Position numbers and translations under genes: made by a program. The notes beneath the pieces are model-generated. The model saw only the letters and a list, made by a program, of their open reading frames with translations, was not told the DNA's origin and made no database searches. This document shows, one piece after another, positions 32,714 through 40,666 of a stretch of 41,418 nt of DNA. This stretch comes from Candidatus Colimorpha pelethequi (GTDB taxonomy: Bacteria > Bacteroidota > Bacteroidia > Bacteroidales > P3): contig JAGHVO010000043.1 in assembly GCA_018064245.1 (NCBI GenBank), positions 1-41,418 of the forward strand. Direction: 5' to 3'. Numbering within the stretch: position 1 is the first letter of the stretch; every line of letters starts with the position of its first letter.

Positions 32714-33532
32714 ATGGAACAAAAAACTAAGTTAGACACCCAAAAGCCGAAACCTGATACTACGCTACTGAAATTGTGGTGGTTGTGGCCGGTACTCTTT
32801 GTAGCGCTACTGGCTGCGATTTTTGTCATGAATGATGTCGCGGACTGGATGACTGTCTGCTTTTTCGCCCTGCTGGCACTTTTAGGCATCATGCAGGTGG
32901 TGACTTTCATCCTTACTATCGTCCGCAAACAGTGGAATCGCCTCGTCGGCACCATCGTGGGCGGGTTGGTGAGTGTCGCAGCACTTGTTGCTTATTGTAT
33001 AACGCTGTTCGTCGCTGCGTTTGCCGGAATGTTTGGTCCCAACGAAGACCCCTTTGGTAAAGAACACCCCATTCCCGACAACGTGCAGTGCGAGTTGCCG
33101 CTGGTGGACGAGAACACTATTTATTACGGAATGAACGACACTGTGGGCGAACTGCGCGAGGCCGTCACGCCCGTCATCGACAGTCTCGACGCCGGTACGT
33201 TTCTTCAGATTCACTACGGGATGCAGCCTGGCATCTACGAATACGACTTCTACTACCCCCAACTGCCCGACGGACACATCTATTTGAAATGCTTTGAGGT
33301 GACGACGGGCGTCGCCCTCTCCACCGAACGCATCGCCGAACGCTCGCGCGTGGATGTCGCATCGCACAACACCTTCGGCAAGATTGCCAACAGGCAGGAA
33401 TTCACCATTTATGAAGGCGACTGGGGCGACTACTACGCCGTGCGCGTGGAAGTATGGCATCACGAAGACCACTCCGTGCGCGACACCCGCCTCCTCGCCA
33501 AGACTTACCGAATGGAAGGTTGGATGCGCTAA
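32714..33532 (+). CDS. Hypothetical membrane protein with C-terminal soluble domain
   Basis: I do not recognise the family. The 272 residues have a polar N-terminus, three hydrophobic segments at about 24-44, 46-68 and 82-106, then a soluble acidic domain of about 165 residues, probably outside the membrane. The soluble part contains YYGMNDTVGELREAVTPVID and several aromatic strands (GIYEYDFYYPQLPDGHIYLKCFEV). Codon use is normal and the GC is higher toward the 3' end, so the gene looks real. It is divergent from valS. No partner is obvious. Confidence 0.7.
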   Translation: MEQKTKLDTQKPKPDTTLLKLWWLWPVLFVALLAAIFVMNDVADWMTVCFFALLALLGIMQVVTFILTIVRKQWNRLVGTIVGGLVSVAALVAYCITLFVAAFAGMFGPNEDPFGKEHPIPDNVQCELPLVDENTIYYGMNDTVGELREAVTPVIDSLDAGTFLQIHYGMQPGIYEYDFYYPQLPDGHIYLKCFEVTTGVALSTERIAERSRVDVASHNTFGKIANRQEFTIYEGDWGDYYAVRVEVWHHEDHSVRDTRLLAKTYRMEGWMR

Positions 33533-33545
33533 AAACGACAAATAT

Positions 33546-33596
33546 ATGAAAAACATAGCATTGGTTGTGCTGATTGTGGCAGCGATAGTACTATAG
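33546..33596 (+). pseudogene. Remnant: signal-peptide-like start cut off after 16 codons
   Basis: An ATG 14 bases after the upstream gene starts MKNIALVVLIVAAIVL and meets a stop after 16 residues. The peptide looks like the beginning of a signal or anchor sequence whose gene has been lost. A genuine hydrophobic micropeptide is possible but unsupported. Confidence 0.35.
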
Positions 33597-33673
33597 AAAA
33601 CACCAAACCAAATAATCCTGCGTTATTCTCTTAAAAATGTGGGATGATTGTGATGATTAAGTCTATATCAATC

Positions 33674-33681
33674 TAATTTTG
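33674..33681 (+). promoter_or_regulatory. Possible TAnnTTTG promoter element
   Basis: TAATTTTG lies 62 bases before the ATG of the 33743 gene. There is no good -33 element, so this is a weak call. Confidence 0.35.
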
Positions 33682-33742
33682 GAAAAGCGCAGGGTGATAG
33701 GGCATATCCGAGCACATGCCAGTCGTATTAAACATATATATT

Positions 33743-34468
33743 ATGAAGCAGAAAATCATTCAAAATACACATACCAAAGCTAAGTGCCAGGCAAGGAATC
33801 TAGGACAAGATGGTTCCTTCTTGTTGGCAAAATGGGCGGTGTTATTGATTGTCTTGTTGTGGCCAAGTATGGAAGTGTTGGCGCAAAAGAAAAAACAATC
33901 AATCAATATCACATCCTTTGAGCGACATGAAGTCTCTACAGAAAGCAGATTCGGCAATATGACTGATTGTTGTGCCGATGCCTTTGCCTGTCGTGAGGGT
34001 GAGCGGTTGGTGGGTTATGCATTTGTGTACCATGAGTTTGATTCAATATTGTCCAGCTCGTTGTATCATTTCTATGTTGATGGGTCGCATCAGGGTTCTT
34101 ATAAGAGTCCTCTTGTGAATGTTGGATTGGTGGAAGTCCGGCAAGTGGAAGAGATACTTTCCCATTTCTGCGACTCGGCGTTTTACAGGAGTAGGGTGTA
34201 TGGTTATCCCACCTTGACAACCCCCAAAAACTATTGCAAGTATTTTCGTCAATATGGGTTCTTTGTTGATTCGAATGGTGACAGTTGCGCCTATGTGAAG
34301 TTCTTTTTCAACCCGTGGAAAGATTCCGAGATGATTACTCATCTGGGGATGGAGTTTGTGGATGTATGTGACGGGGGTGATCACTACTGGGTAGCTGTTG
34401 TCAACCTCACGCGACGAAAGGTGTCCTTTTGGATGGTAAATGGTCCTGAATGCTTCGTTCGATGACCT
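33743..34468 (+). CDS. Hypothetical exported protein, probably frameshifted near its 3' end
   Basis: Family not recognised. I prefer the ATG at 33743 (240 residues to the stop at about 34465) over one 27 bases upstream, because it follows an AT-rich leader. A hydrophobic stretch at about 28-47 ending VLAQ looks like a signal peptide after an unusually long polar N-region. The rest is a small globular domain with many aromatics and several Cys (NMTDCCADAFAC, SHFCDSAF). After the in-frame ending PECFVR, the +1 frame stays open from about 34440 to 34535 and continues with protein-like sequence (FDDLYSETYDTHCKK ... EYFLVWMG). That suggests a one-base frameshift and a natural protein about 25 residues longer. 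Confidence 0.5.
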
Positions 34469-34605
34469 ATATTCGGAAACCTACGATACCCATTGCAAGA
34501 AGGTGCGCGAATATTTTCTGGTCTGGATGGGTTGACAATTCATCCTGATGACAATTCAATCAAAATGCATTTAGGGTAATGATGATGAAAATAACTGATA
34601 AATAG

Positions 34606-34830
34606 ATGAATAAATTAAGACTATTTTTTAGGGGTACATGCCTTGATGTAGAATATGTATTAGAGGGTATTGTTAAGCAACGTCGGGTTATGCTTGTTGA
34701 ATCCTATGAAGAAGGTATGGTGTTTCAAGTAGTAGGTGTTCGAGGATATGATGCTGGTTCAATATTCGGGTACATACCCAATGAATTTGCAGATGCTGTA
34801 TGTGTTTCCTATGAACATCTAAAAAAATGA
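34606..34830 (+). CDS. Small hypothetical protein, possibly HIRAN-like
   Basis: The 74-residue frame MNKLRLFFRG... has a beta-rich pattern. Its second half, VVGVRGYDAGSIFGYIPNEFADAV, is reminiscent of the end of a HIRAN domain (small DNA-end-binding modules that often finish GYIP..A). The first half lacks the usual HIRAN beginning, so this is weak. It starts 70 bases after the probable end of the frameshifted upstream gene and is AT-rich. It could be a diverged small gene or a fragment of a larger one. Confidence 0.4.
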   Translation: MNKLRLFFRGTCLDVEYVLEGIVKQRRVMLVESYEEGMVFQVVGVRGYDAGSIFGYIPNEFADAVCVSYEHLKK

Positions 34831-34936
34831 TTAATGAGTATGTGTTTTCTAACGTGATAAAAATGAGAATAACAAATTATCGGCATAGTGACACCTTCAG
34901 CACTATCAGCAAGAATTGAGATAATTCTGAAAATGC

Positions 34937-35005
34937 TATAATGCAAAAATACGCAAGGCCATTTTTGTCTTTCCATTCATTTCTCCGCTCTCACTCATTG
35001 AACGT
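34937..35005 (+). repeat. 69-bp direct repeat, copy 1
   Basis: It begins TATAATGCAAAAATACGCAA and ends CTCATTGAACGT. It pairs with copy 2, 103 bases downstream, with the same length and roughly 80 percent identity by eye. Confidence 0.75.
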
Positions 35006-35039
35006 CGAAGACCTTCTTTTCGCTCGGCATAGAAAAGAA

Positions 35040-35108
35040 TATAATGCAAAAATACGCAAGCGCCTTTTGTCATTCTATTCCTTTTCTCTGCTCTCGCTTA
35101 TTGAACGT
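35040..35108 (+). repeat. 69-bp direct repeat, copy 2
   Basis: It begins with the same 20 bases as copy 1 and ends CTTATTGAACGT. The middle has diverged but keeps the CTC-rich segment. It is followed by the parC promoter region. Confidence 0.75.
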
Positions 35109-35165
35109 TTGCAACTATGTTAAAAAGTATTATGCATAGTTGTTTCGACTTTGGGTATTATTCTG

Positions 35166-35173
35166 TAATTTTG
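35166..35173 (+). promoter_or_regulatory. TAnnTTTG promoter element for parC
   Basis: TAATTTTG followed by CAG lies 24 bases before the parC ATG and matches the -7 consensus. The expected -33 position holds TTTC (about 35143-35146, 19-base spacing), a near match. Confidence 0.6.
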
Positions 35174-35197
35174 CAGATTATCTAAATTATCTCTTGA

Positions 35198-37924
35198 ATG
35201 GACGAAGACGAGTTGAAAAACAGAGACGAAGCAACACCAAACGATTCTTCCCAACCCGAAGAACCTACCGCACATACACAAATTCCTCAGGACGAAGAGA
35301 CTGTTTCCTCCGCTGAGGGCGCTACCATCTCGCTGAGCAGCATGTTCCGCGACTATTGGATTGACTATGCCTCAGATGTTATCCTTGACCGCTCGGTGCC
35401 TCACATCGACGACGGCCTCAAACCTGTGCAGCGCCGTATCCTTCACACTATGAAGGAAATGGACGACGGAAGCCTCAACAAGGTTCAGAGCATTGTGGGC
35501 CGTACTATGGCCTACCATCCCCACGGCGACGCTTCCATCAAGGACGCTCTCGTCAACATGGGGCAGAAAAACCTTCTCATCGACTGTCAGGGTAACTGGG
35601 GCAACATCCTTACGGGCGACGACGCGGCCGCTGGCCGTTATATTGAGGCGCGCCTCTCCAAGTTTGCCAAAGAGGTGGTTTTCAATCCCAAGACCACTCA
35701 TTGGCTACCCAGCTACGACGGTCGCAACCAGGAGCCGGAAACGCTCCCCGTCAAGTTCCCCTTGCTTCTTGCGCACGGCACCAAAGGTATCGCTGTTACT
35801 TTGACTTCCGTTATCCTGCCTTACAACTTTATTGAACTCATTGAGTCGAGCATCGCCATCCTCAAAGACCAACCTTTCGAAATCTATCCCGACTTTCCTA
35901 CGGGTGGCATGATCGATGTCTCGAAATACAATGATGGCGCCCAGGGTGGACGTCTCCGCATCCGCGCCAAGATGCACTACGACGACAAGCGCAAGGCTAT
36001 CGTGATTACCGAGATTCCTTATGGCGTTACAACTTCCGACATCAAGGACAGCATTGTAAAGGCAACGGAAAAGGGCAAGATCAAGATCAAAAAAGTGGAC
36101 GACAATACGGCTGCGGAGGCCGAAATTGTGGTCTATCTGCCTTCGGGTATCTCTCCTGACCAAACCATCGATGCGCTTTACGCCTTTACTAGCTGTCAGG
36201 TCAGCTTCTCGCCGCAGACTTGCGTCATCAAGAACAACAAGCCGGTCTTCATGACCATTAGCGACATATTGCGCCATTCTACGCTCCGTACGAAGGATCT
36301 GCTGCGCCAGGAACTTGAAATTCAGCTTGCCGAACTCGAAGACAAATGGCATTGGGTTTCTTTGGAAAAGATATTCTTTGAAAAAGGTATCTACAAGGTG
36401 TTGGAAAAGAAGAATTTCGATAATTGGGACATGCAGGTTACTGGCATCGAGCGCGCCTTCGACCCATATCGAAAATTGGTTCGCAAGGAGATTACGCGTG
36501 AGGATGTGCTCAAACTCTGCGAAAAGCCTGTCCGCAAAATCTCCATGTTCGACATCAAGAAGGCCGAGGAGGAAATCGCCAACATTGAAATGGCCATGGA
36601 CGAGGTTCGCAACCACCTTGAGCATCTTGTGGATTATGCCATCAACTATTTCCAGCATATACTTGAGAAATACGGCAAGGGCCGTGAGCGAAAAACCGAA
36701 ATTCGCAACTTTGAAGATATTGAAGCTGTGACGGTTGCTGTGGCAAACGAAAAACTTTATGTGAACCGCACCACGGGTTTTGCCGGCTACGCCTTGAAAA
36801 AGGAGGAGGACGTGGAACTGGTGTGCGAATGCTCCAAAATGGACGACATCATCGTCTTCCGTCGCGATGGCACCATGATGGTTACCAAAGTGCAGGAAAA
36901 GGGTTTTGTAGGCTCGCAAGAGTGCAAGGAAATCCTCTTCATTTCGGTGTTCCGCAAAAAAGACGAGCGTACTGTATATAATATGGTGTATCGTGACGGC
37001 AACGCGGGCTATGTCATGGTCAAGCGTTTCTCGGTCATCGGCATCACGCGCGACAAGGACTACCTTCTCACCAAAGGTACCAAGGGTACCAAAGTGCTCT
37101 ATTTCACAGCAAACCCCAACGGCGAGGCGGAAACAATCACAGTTCATCATGTGAGCAAACCCAAGCTCAAAAAGACCAGTTTCGACTTCAATTTCGCCAC
37201 CATCGCCATCAAGGGACGTCAGTCGATTGGCAACATTCTCACTCGCAACGCAGTGCGTAACATCAGCCTCAAGGACGAGGGTGTCTCAACTTTGGGCGCG
37301 CGCAAGATTTGGTTCGACGAGAGCGTCAAGCGTCTCAACGTCAGCGAGGCGGGAAGCTATCTTGGCGAATTCAAGGGCTCCGACAAGATTTTTACCCTCA
37401 TGCAGTCGGGAGCCATGCGTACCACCAATTTTGACCTCTCCAACCACTACGACGACGATCTTACGCTTATCCGAAAATACTATTCCAAGGCCATTGTTTC
37501 TGTAATCTACAGGGAAAAGGCTTCGGGAAGCTACTACCTCAAACGTTTCTTGGAGGAGGTGAGCGACAAGAAACTCTCTTTCCTCGAAGAGGGTAGTGGC
37601 GACACGATGATTTCCTATTCTCTTGATACTTTCCCCCGTCTTGAGGTGGTATATGATGCTTCGAGCAACAAAAAAATTCAATCGGAAATTATTGAAGTGT
37701 ATGATTTTATAGGTGTCAAAGGCTATAAGGCGAAAGGCAAGCGAATCACCACTTTCGAGGTCAAGTCATTCAATTGGCTCGACCCGTTGCCCGAGCCGGA
37801 ACCCGAACCGGAACCTGAAGATGAACAGGTTTTGGACGAGAGCGGCGAACTCTCAAGCGAAGCCCTCGATTCCCAACAAGGTTTCGCCGAAGGCACCCAA
37901 ACCACCATGTTCGGTGACCAGTGA
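35198..37924 (+). CDS. parC: DNA topoisomerase IV / gyrase-type subunit A (ParC)
   Basis: This type IIA topoisomerase subunit breaks and rejoins both DNA strands. The 908 residues begin with an acidic, disordered N-terminal extension (about 1-44). The breakage-reunion domain follows: DGLKPVQRRIL at 73-82, HPHGDASIKDALV at 107-119 (the quinolone-pocket region), and the catalytic Tyr148 in AAGRYIEARL. The C-terminal beta-pinwheel is short, and a Pro/Glu repeat tail (PEPEPEPEPE) precedes the end. The long N-terminal extension and the sequence favour the Bacteroidetes ParC-like form over GyrA. parE is not in the window. The ending MFGDQ and stop is derived from GGTGACCAGTGA repeat. Confidence 0.9.
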   Translation: MDEDELKNRDEATPNDSSQPEEPTAHTQIPQDEETVSSAEGATISLSSMFRDYWIDYASDVILDRSVPHIDDGLKPVQRRILHTMKEMDDGSLNKVQSIVGRTMAYHPHGDASIKDALVNMGQKNLLIDCQGNWGNILTGDDAAAGRYIEARLSKFAKEVVFNPKTTHWLPSYDGRNQEPETLPVKFPLLLAHGTKGIAVTLTSVILPYNFIELIESSIAILKDQPFEIYPDFPTGGMIDVSKYNDGAQGGRLRIRAKMHYDDKRKAIVITEIPYGVTTSDIKDSIVKATEKGKIKIKKVDDNTAAEAEIVVYLPSGISPDQTIDALYAFTSCQVSFSPQTCVIKNNKPVFMTISDILRHSTLRTKDLLRQELEIQLAELEDKWHWVSLEKIFFEKGIYKVLEKKNFDNWDMQVTGIERAFDPYRKLVRKEITREDVLKLCEKPVRKISMFDIKKAEEEIANIEMAMDEVRNHLEHLVDYAINYFQHILEKYGKGRERKTEIRNFEDIEAVTVAVANEKLYVNRTTGFAGYALKKEEDVELVCECSKMDDIIVFRRDGTMMVTKVQEKGFVGSQECKEILFISVFRKKDERTVYNMVYRDGNAGYVMVKRFSVIGITRDKDYLLTKGTKGTKVLYFTANPNGEAETITVHHVSKPKLKKTSFDFNFATIAIKGRQSIGNILTRNAVRNISLKDEGVSTLGARKIWFDESVKRLNVSEAGSYLGEFKGSDKIFTLMQSGAMRTTNFDLSNHYDDDLTLIRKYYSKAIVSVIYREKASGSYYLKRFLEEVSDKKLSFLEEGSGDTMISYSLDTFPRLEVVYDASSNKKIQSEIIEVYDFIGVKGYKAKGKRITTFEVKSFNWLDPLPEPEPEPEPEDEQVLDESGELSSEALDSQQGFAEGTQTTMFGDQ

Positions 37925-37980
37925 TCAGTGACCAGGCATTAACTCATTCTCAATTCTCAATTGTCAATTATCAATTAATT
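37913..37980 (+). repeat. AGTGACC units across the parC stop and TCTCAAT units before the next gene
   Basis: GGTGACCAGTGATCAGTGACC spans the parC end in perfect 7-base phase. TTAACTCATTCTCAATTCTC and TCAATTATCAATTAATT stretches lead to the next ATG. Confidence 0.85.
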
Positions 37981-37986
37981 AAATAA

Positions 37987-39201
37987 ATGAAGGTTCTTGT
38001 AGTTCTCCCCAGATTTCCATATCCTCTTGACAAAGGTGACAAACTGCGTGCCTTTAATCAGATAAAAGCCTTGTCGAAATACAACGACATCTATCTCTTT
38101 TCGGTGTCTCATGATAAGGTTTCGGCTGAAGATATAGAGCATCTGCAACCCTATTGCAAAGAAATACGTATTGTGCGTCCTCCCAAGTTGGCAGGAATTA
38201 TCAATGTTATACGCAATTATTTTACAACCAAATCGTTGCAGATTGGCTATTGGGATTCAAAGGCTGCCCGAAAAGGCTACAAATCGTTTGAGAAAATGGT
38301 TCAACCCGATGTCCTTTACAGTCAGATGGTACGCACTATGCCTTGGATTAGCCGCTCTTTAGTGCCCAAGGTGATGGATTTCCAGGACGCATTGTCGATG
38401 AATGTGGAACGACGCATGCAGGCGGCTACAGGATTGTGGCATTATATCTTGCATTATGAATTTAAGATGCTGCGTTCTACCGAGTACAACGCTTTCAAGA
38501 TTTTCGACGCCTTGACCATCATCTCCGAACCCGACAGCGAAGCGATACCTCACCGTTTGAATGCTGATATTCATATCGTTCCCAATGGTGTGGATTTCGA
38601 GAAATACAAGCCTGTTGATTGTCCAAAGGAATATGACGTGGTTTTCTGTGGCAATATGCAGTATCAACCCAACATCAGTGCGGTATGCTACCTTGTAGAA
38701 CAGGTTATGCCATTGGTTTGGAAAGAGATGCCTAAGGCAAAAGTGCTTCTTGCCGGTGCAAGTCCCAAGAAACGCGTGCGTGGTCTCGCTTCCGACCGTG
38801 TGACGGTGACGGGTTGGGTGGAAGACATTCGTGAGTGCTACACCAAGTCGCGCATCTTTGCCGCTCCCATGCAGGAGGGATCTGGCTTGCAGAACAAACT
38901 TCTGGAGGCAATGTCGATGAAGATTCCTTGCGTGACGACTCCCATAGCCAACAATCCGTTGGGCGGCACTTCTGGACAGGACATTTTGGTGGGCGACGAC
39001 CCGCAGACTTTGGCAAATCATATTCTCTCGCTTTTGCGTGATCCCGAGGCTGCCAAAATCCAAGCAGAGAAGGCTTATGAATATGTCCATAACCATTTTA
39101 GCTGGGAGTCTTATGGCAACCAACTCAACCAAATTCTTTACGACGTTACGCAGAAACCATCTAAAGTAAGCCTTGAACCAAAGTTGGATAAAACGCTGTG
39201 A
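37987..39201 (+). CDS. Glycosyltransferase family 4-like protein
   Basis: This is a GT-B glycosyltransferase of 404 residues. The N-terminus MKVLVVLPRFPYPLDKGDKLRAFNQIKAL resembles the group annotated as PEP-CTERM/exosortase-associated sugar transferases, although no exosortase genes are seen. The donor domain shows IHIVPNGVDFEKYKP at about 197-211, VVFCGNMQYQPNISAV near 220, and the donor-binding EGSGLQNKLLEAMSMKIPCVTTP near 297-317. No membrane helix. It is separated from hflX by a repeat-filled gap. The reaction is likely part of surface polysaccharide or glycoprotein synthesis, with substrate unknown. Confidence 0.88.
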   Translation: MKVLVVLPRFPYPLDKGDKLRAFNQIKALSKYNDIYLFSVSHDKVSAEDIEHLQPYCKEIRIVRPPKLAGIINVIRNYFTTKSLQIGYWDSKAARKGYKSFEKMVQPDVLYSQMVRTMPWISRSLVPKVMDFQDALSMNVERRMQAATGLWHYILHYEFKMLRSTEYNAFKIFDALTIISEPDSEAIPHRLNADIHIVPNGVDFEKYKPVDCPKEYDVVFCGNMQYQPNISAVCYLVEQVMPLVWKEMPKAKVLLAGASPKKRVRGLASDRVTVTGWVEDIRECYTKSRIFAAPMQEGSGLQNKLLEAMSMKIPCVTTPIANNPLGGTSGQDILVGDDPQTLANHILSLLRDPEAAKIQAEKAYEYVHNHFSWESYGNQLNQILYDVTQKPSKVSLEPKLDKTL

Positions 39202-39278
39202 ACTTTAATCTTGACATTGACCTTAACTTTGACCTTGACTTGTAATTCTCAATTCTCAATTTTCCATTCTCAATTGAA
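39201..39278 (+). repeat. TTGACCTTAAC-type and TCTCAAT repeats upstream of hflX
   Basis: After the glycosyltransferase stop, units of ATCTTGAC/ATTGACC/TTAACTTTGACC run to about 39240. TTCTCAATTCTCAATTTTC and CATTCTCAATTG then lead to the hflX ATG. Confidence 0.75.
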
Positions 39279-40469
39279 ATGATTTCCACCGCTCCCATTC
39301 CCGAAAAAGCAATCCTTGTCTCTGTATGTCCCGCAAACGATACAATGGAACATACTGAAGAGTGTCTCAACGAGTTGGCTTTTCTTTTGGACACTGCAGG
39401 CGGCATAGCAGTCAAGCAGGTTATCCAAAAGCTCGACCGACCCGACACCAAGACTTATATTGGTAGCGGAAAATTGGAGGAAGTGATTGAGTACAAGAAC
39501 GCTTTGGATGCCGATTTCATCGTTTTTGATGATGAACTTTCCCCTGCACAGCTCCGTAATCTTGAGCGTGCCTTCAATTGTCGCATCCTCGATCGCACTA
39601 CGCTCATTCTTGATATTTTCGCCAAGCGTGCACGCACTTCCATTGCCAAAACACAAGTGGAATTGGCTCAGTTGCAGTACATGTTGCCTCGATTGACTCG
39701 TATGTGGACGCACTTGGAGCGTCAGCGTGGCGGTATTGGCATGCGAGGACCTGGCGAGTCGCAGATTGAGACCGACCGCCGTCTTATCACCGAAAAGATT
39801 GTCCTCCTCAAGCAGAAACTCGCCTCTATTGACAAACAGAAGGTGCTGCAACGCAAGAATCGTGAATCGCTTGTGCGTGTGGCGCTTGTGGGATATACCA
39901 ATGTGGGGAAATCTACCTTGCTCAACTTGCTGAGCAAGAGCGACGTCTTTGCCGAAAACAAACTCTTCGCCACGCTCGACACCACCGTGCGCAAGGTGGT
40001 GATCGACAACCTGCCGTTTCTGCTCACCGACACCGTTGGTTTTATCCGTAAGTTGCCCCATGGATTGGTTGAGTCGTTCAAATCCACACTCGACGAGGTC
40101 TGCGAAGCTGATGTATTGATGCATGTAGTGGATATTTCCCATCCCAATTATGAAGAACAGATTGCCTCTGTCAACAAGACTCTTGAGGAAATAGGCGCCG
40201 TTGATAAGCCCACTATTATGGTGTTCAACAAGATAGATGCCTATACCTTTATCCAGAAAGATGAGGACGACCTGACGCCTATGACCAAGGCAAACTGGCC
40301 GTTGGAGATGTTGCAGCAGTCTTGGATGGCAAAAGAGAACGCTTCTTACAAGCCCATTTTCATCTCCTCAACCCAGAAAATAAACATCGACTCCCTTCGC
40401 ACATTGATGTACGACGAAGTCAAGCGCATCCACGCCATCCGCTATCCCTACAACAATTTCCTTTATTAG
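39279..40469 (+). CDS. hflX: GTPase HflX
   Basis: This ribosome-associated GTPase splits or rescues stalled and heat-damaged ribosomes in known members. The 396 residues hold the N-terminal HflX domain, with TKTYIGSGKLEEV at 57-69 and the hallmark GGIGMRGPGESQIETDRR at 151-168. The GTPase domain follows, with G1 GYTNVGKS at 205-212, G3 DTVGF at 251-255 and G4 NKID at 317-320. Length is normal for the family without a long C-terminal extension. It is followed by a 197-base gap and the BspA-like gene, which has its own promoter. Confidence 0.96.
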   Translation: MISTAPIPEKAILVSVCPANDTMEHTEECLNELAFLLDTAGGIAVKQVIQKLDRPDTKTYIGSGKLEEVIEYKNALDADFIVFDDELSPAQLRNLERAFNCRILDRTTLILDIFAKRARTSIAKTQVELAQLQYMLPRLTRMWTHLERQRGGIGMRGPGESQIETDRRLITEKIVLLKQKLASIDKQKVLQRKNRESLVRVALVGYTNVGKSTLLNLLSKSDVFAENKLFATLDTTVRKVVIDNLPFLLTDTVGFIRKLPHGLVESFKSTLDEVCEADVLMHVVDISHPNYEEQIASVNKTLEEIGAVDKPTIMVFNKIDAYTFIQKDEDDLTPMTKANWPLEMLQQSWMAKENASYKPIFISSTQKINIDSLRTLMYDEVKRIHAIRYPYNNFLY

Positions 40470-40578
40470 TTTTGTTTTGGTAAACAATCAAGGGATTATC
40501 ATGTACCGAATTTGTGAATTGGTGCAAGTATTTTTAATTGTTGAATTGATTGATGTATTATATGTTAAATATTTTGAC

Positions 40579-40586
40579 TATATTTG
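40579..40586 (+). promoter_or_regulatory. TAnnTTTG promoter element for the BspA-like gene
   Basis: TATATTTG followed by CAA matches the -7 consensus and lies 80 bases before the ATG. The flank is very AT-rich. No clear -33 TTTG is present. Confidence 0.55.
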
Positions 40587-40666
40587 CAATTGCAAAATAA
40601 TTATGTTAATGCATTGATAATGCTATCTGATATTCAATAGAGTAGAAATCTTAAAGTCATTAAGCC

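Larger units (their letters stand above)
34831..35197. other. Intergenic region with a direct duplication and a promoter
   Basis: This 367-base gap upstream of parC carries no convincing gene. A 60-codon open frame inside it is only the read-through of the duplicated segment. It holds two 69-bp direct repeats (34937-35005 and 35040-35108) and a TAnnTTTG promoter element at 35166-35173. Confidence 0.6.

Noticed and set aside
34941..35123. 60-codon frame across the 69-bp direct repeats
   Set aside because: It is explained by the duplicated segment and has no protein-like pattern beyond the repeated Ser/Leu/Phe-rich stretch.
35705..37150. Minus-strand open frame of 481 codons opposite parC
   Set aside because: It lies opposite a conserved topoisomerase gene and has the composition of an antisense shadow, with no domain motif.
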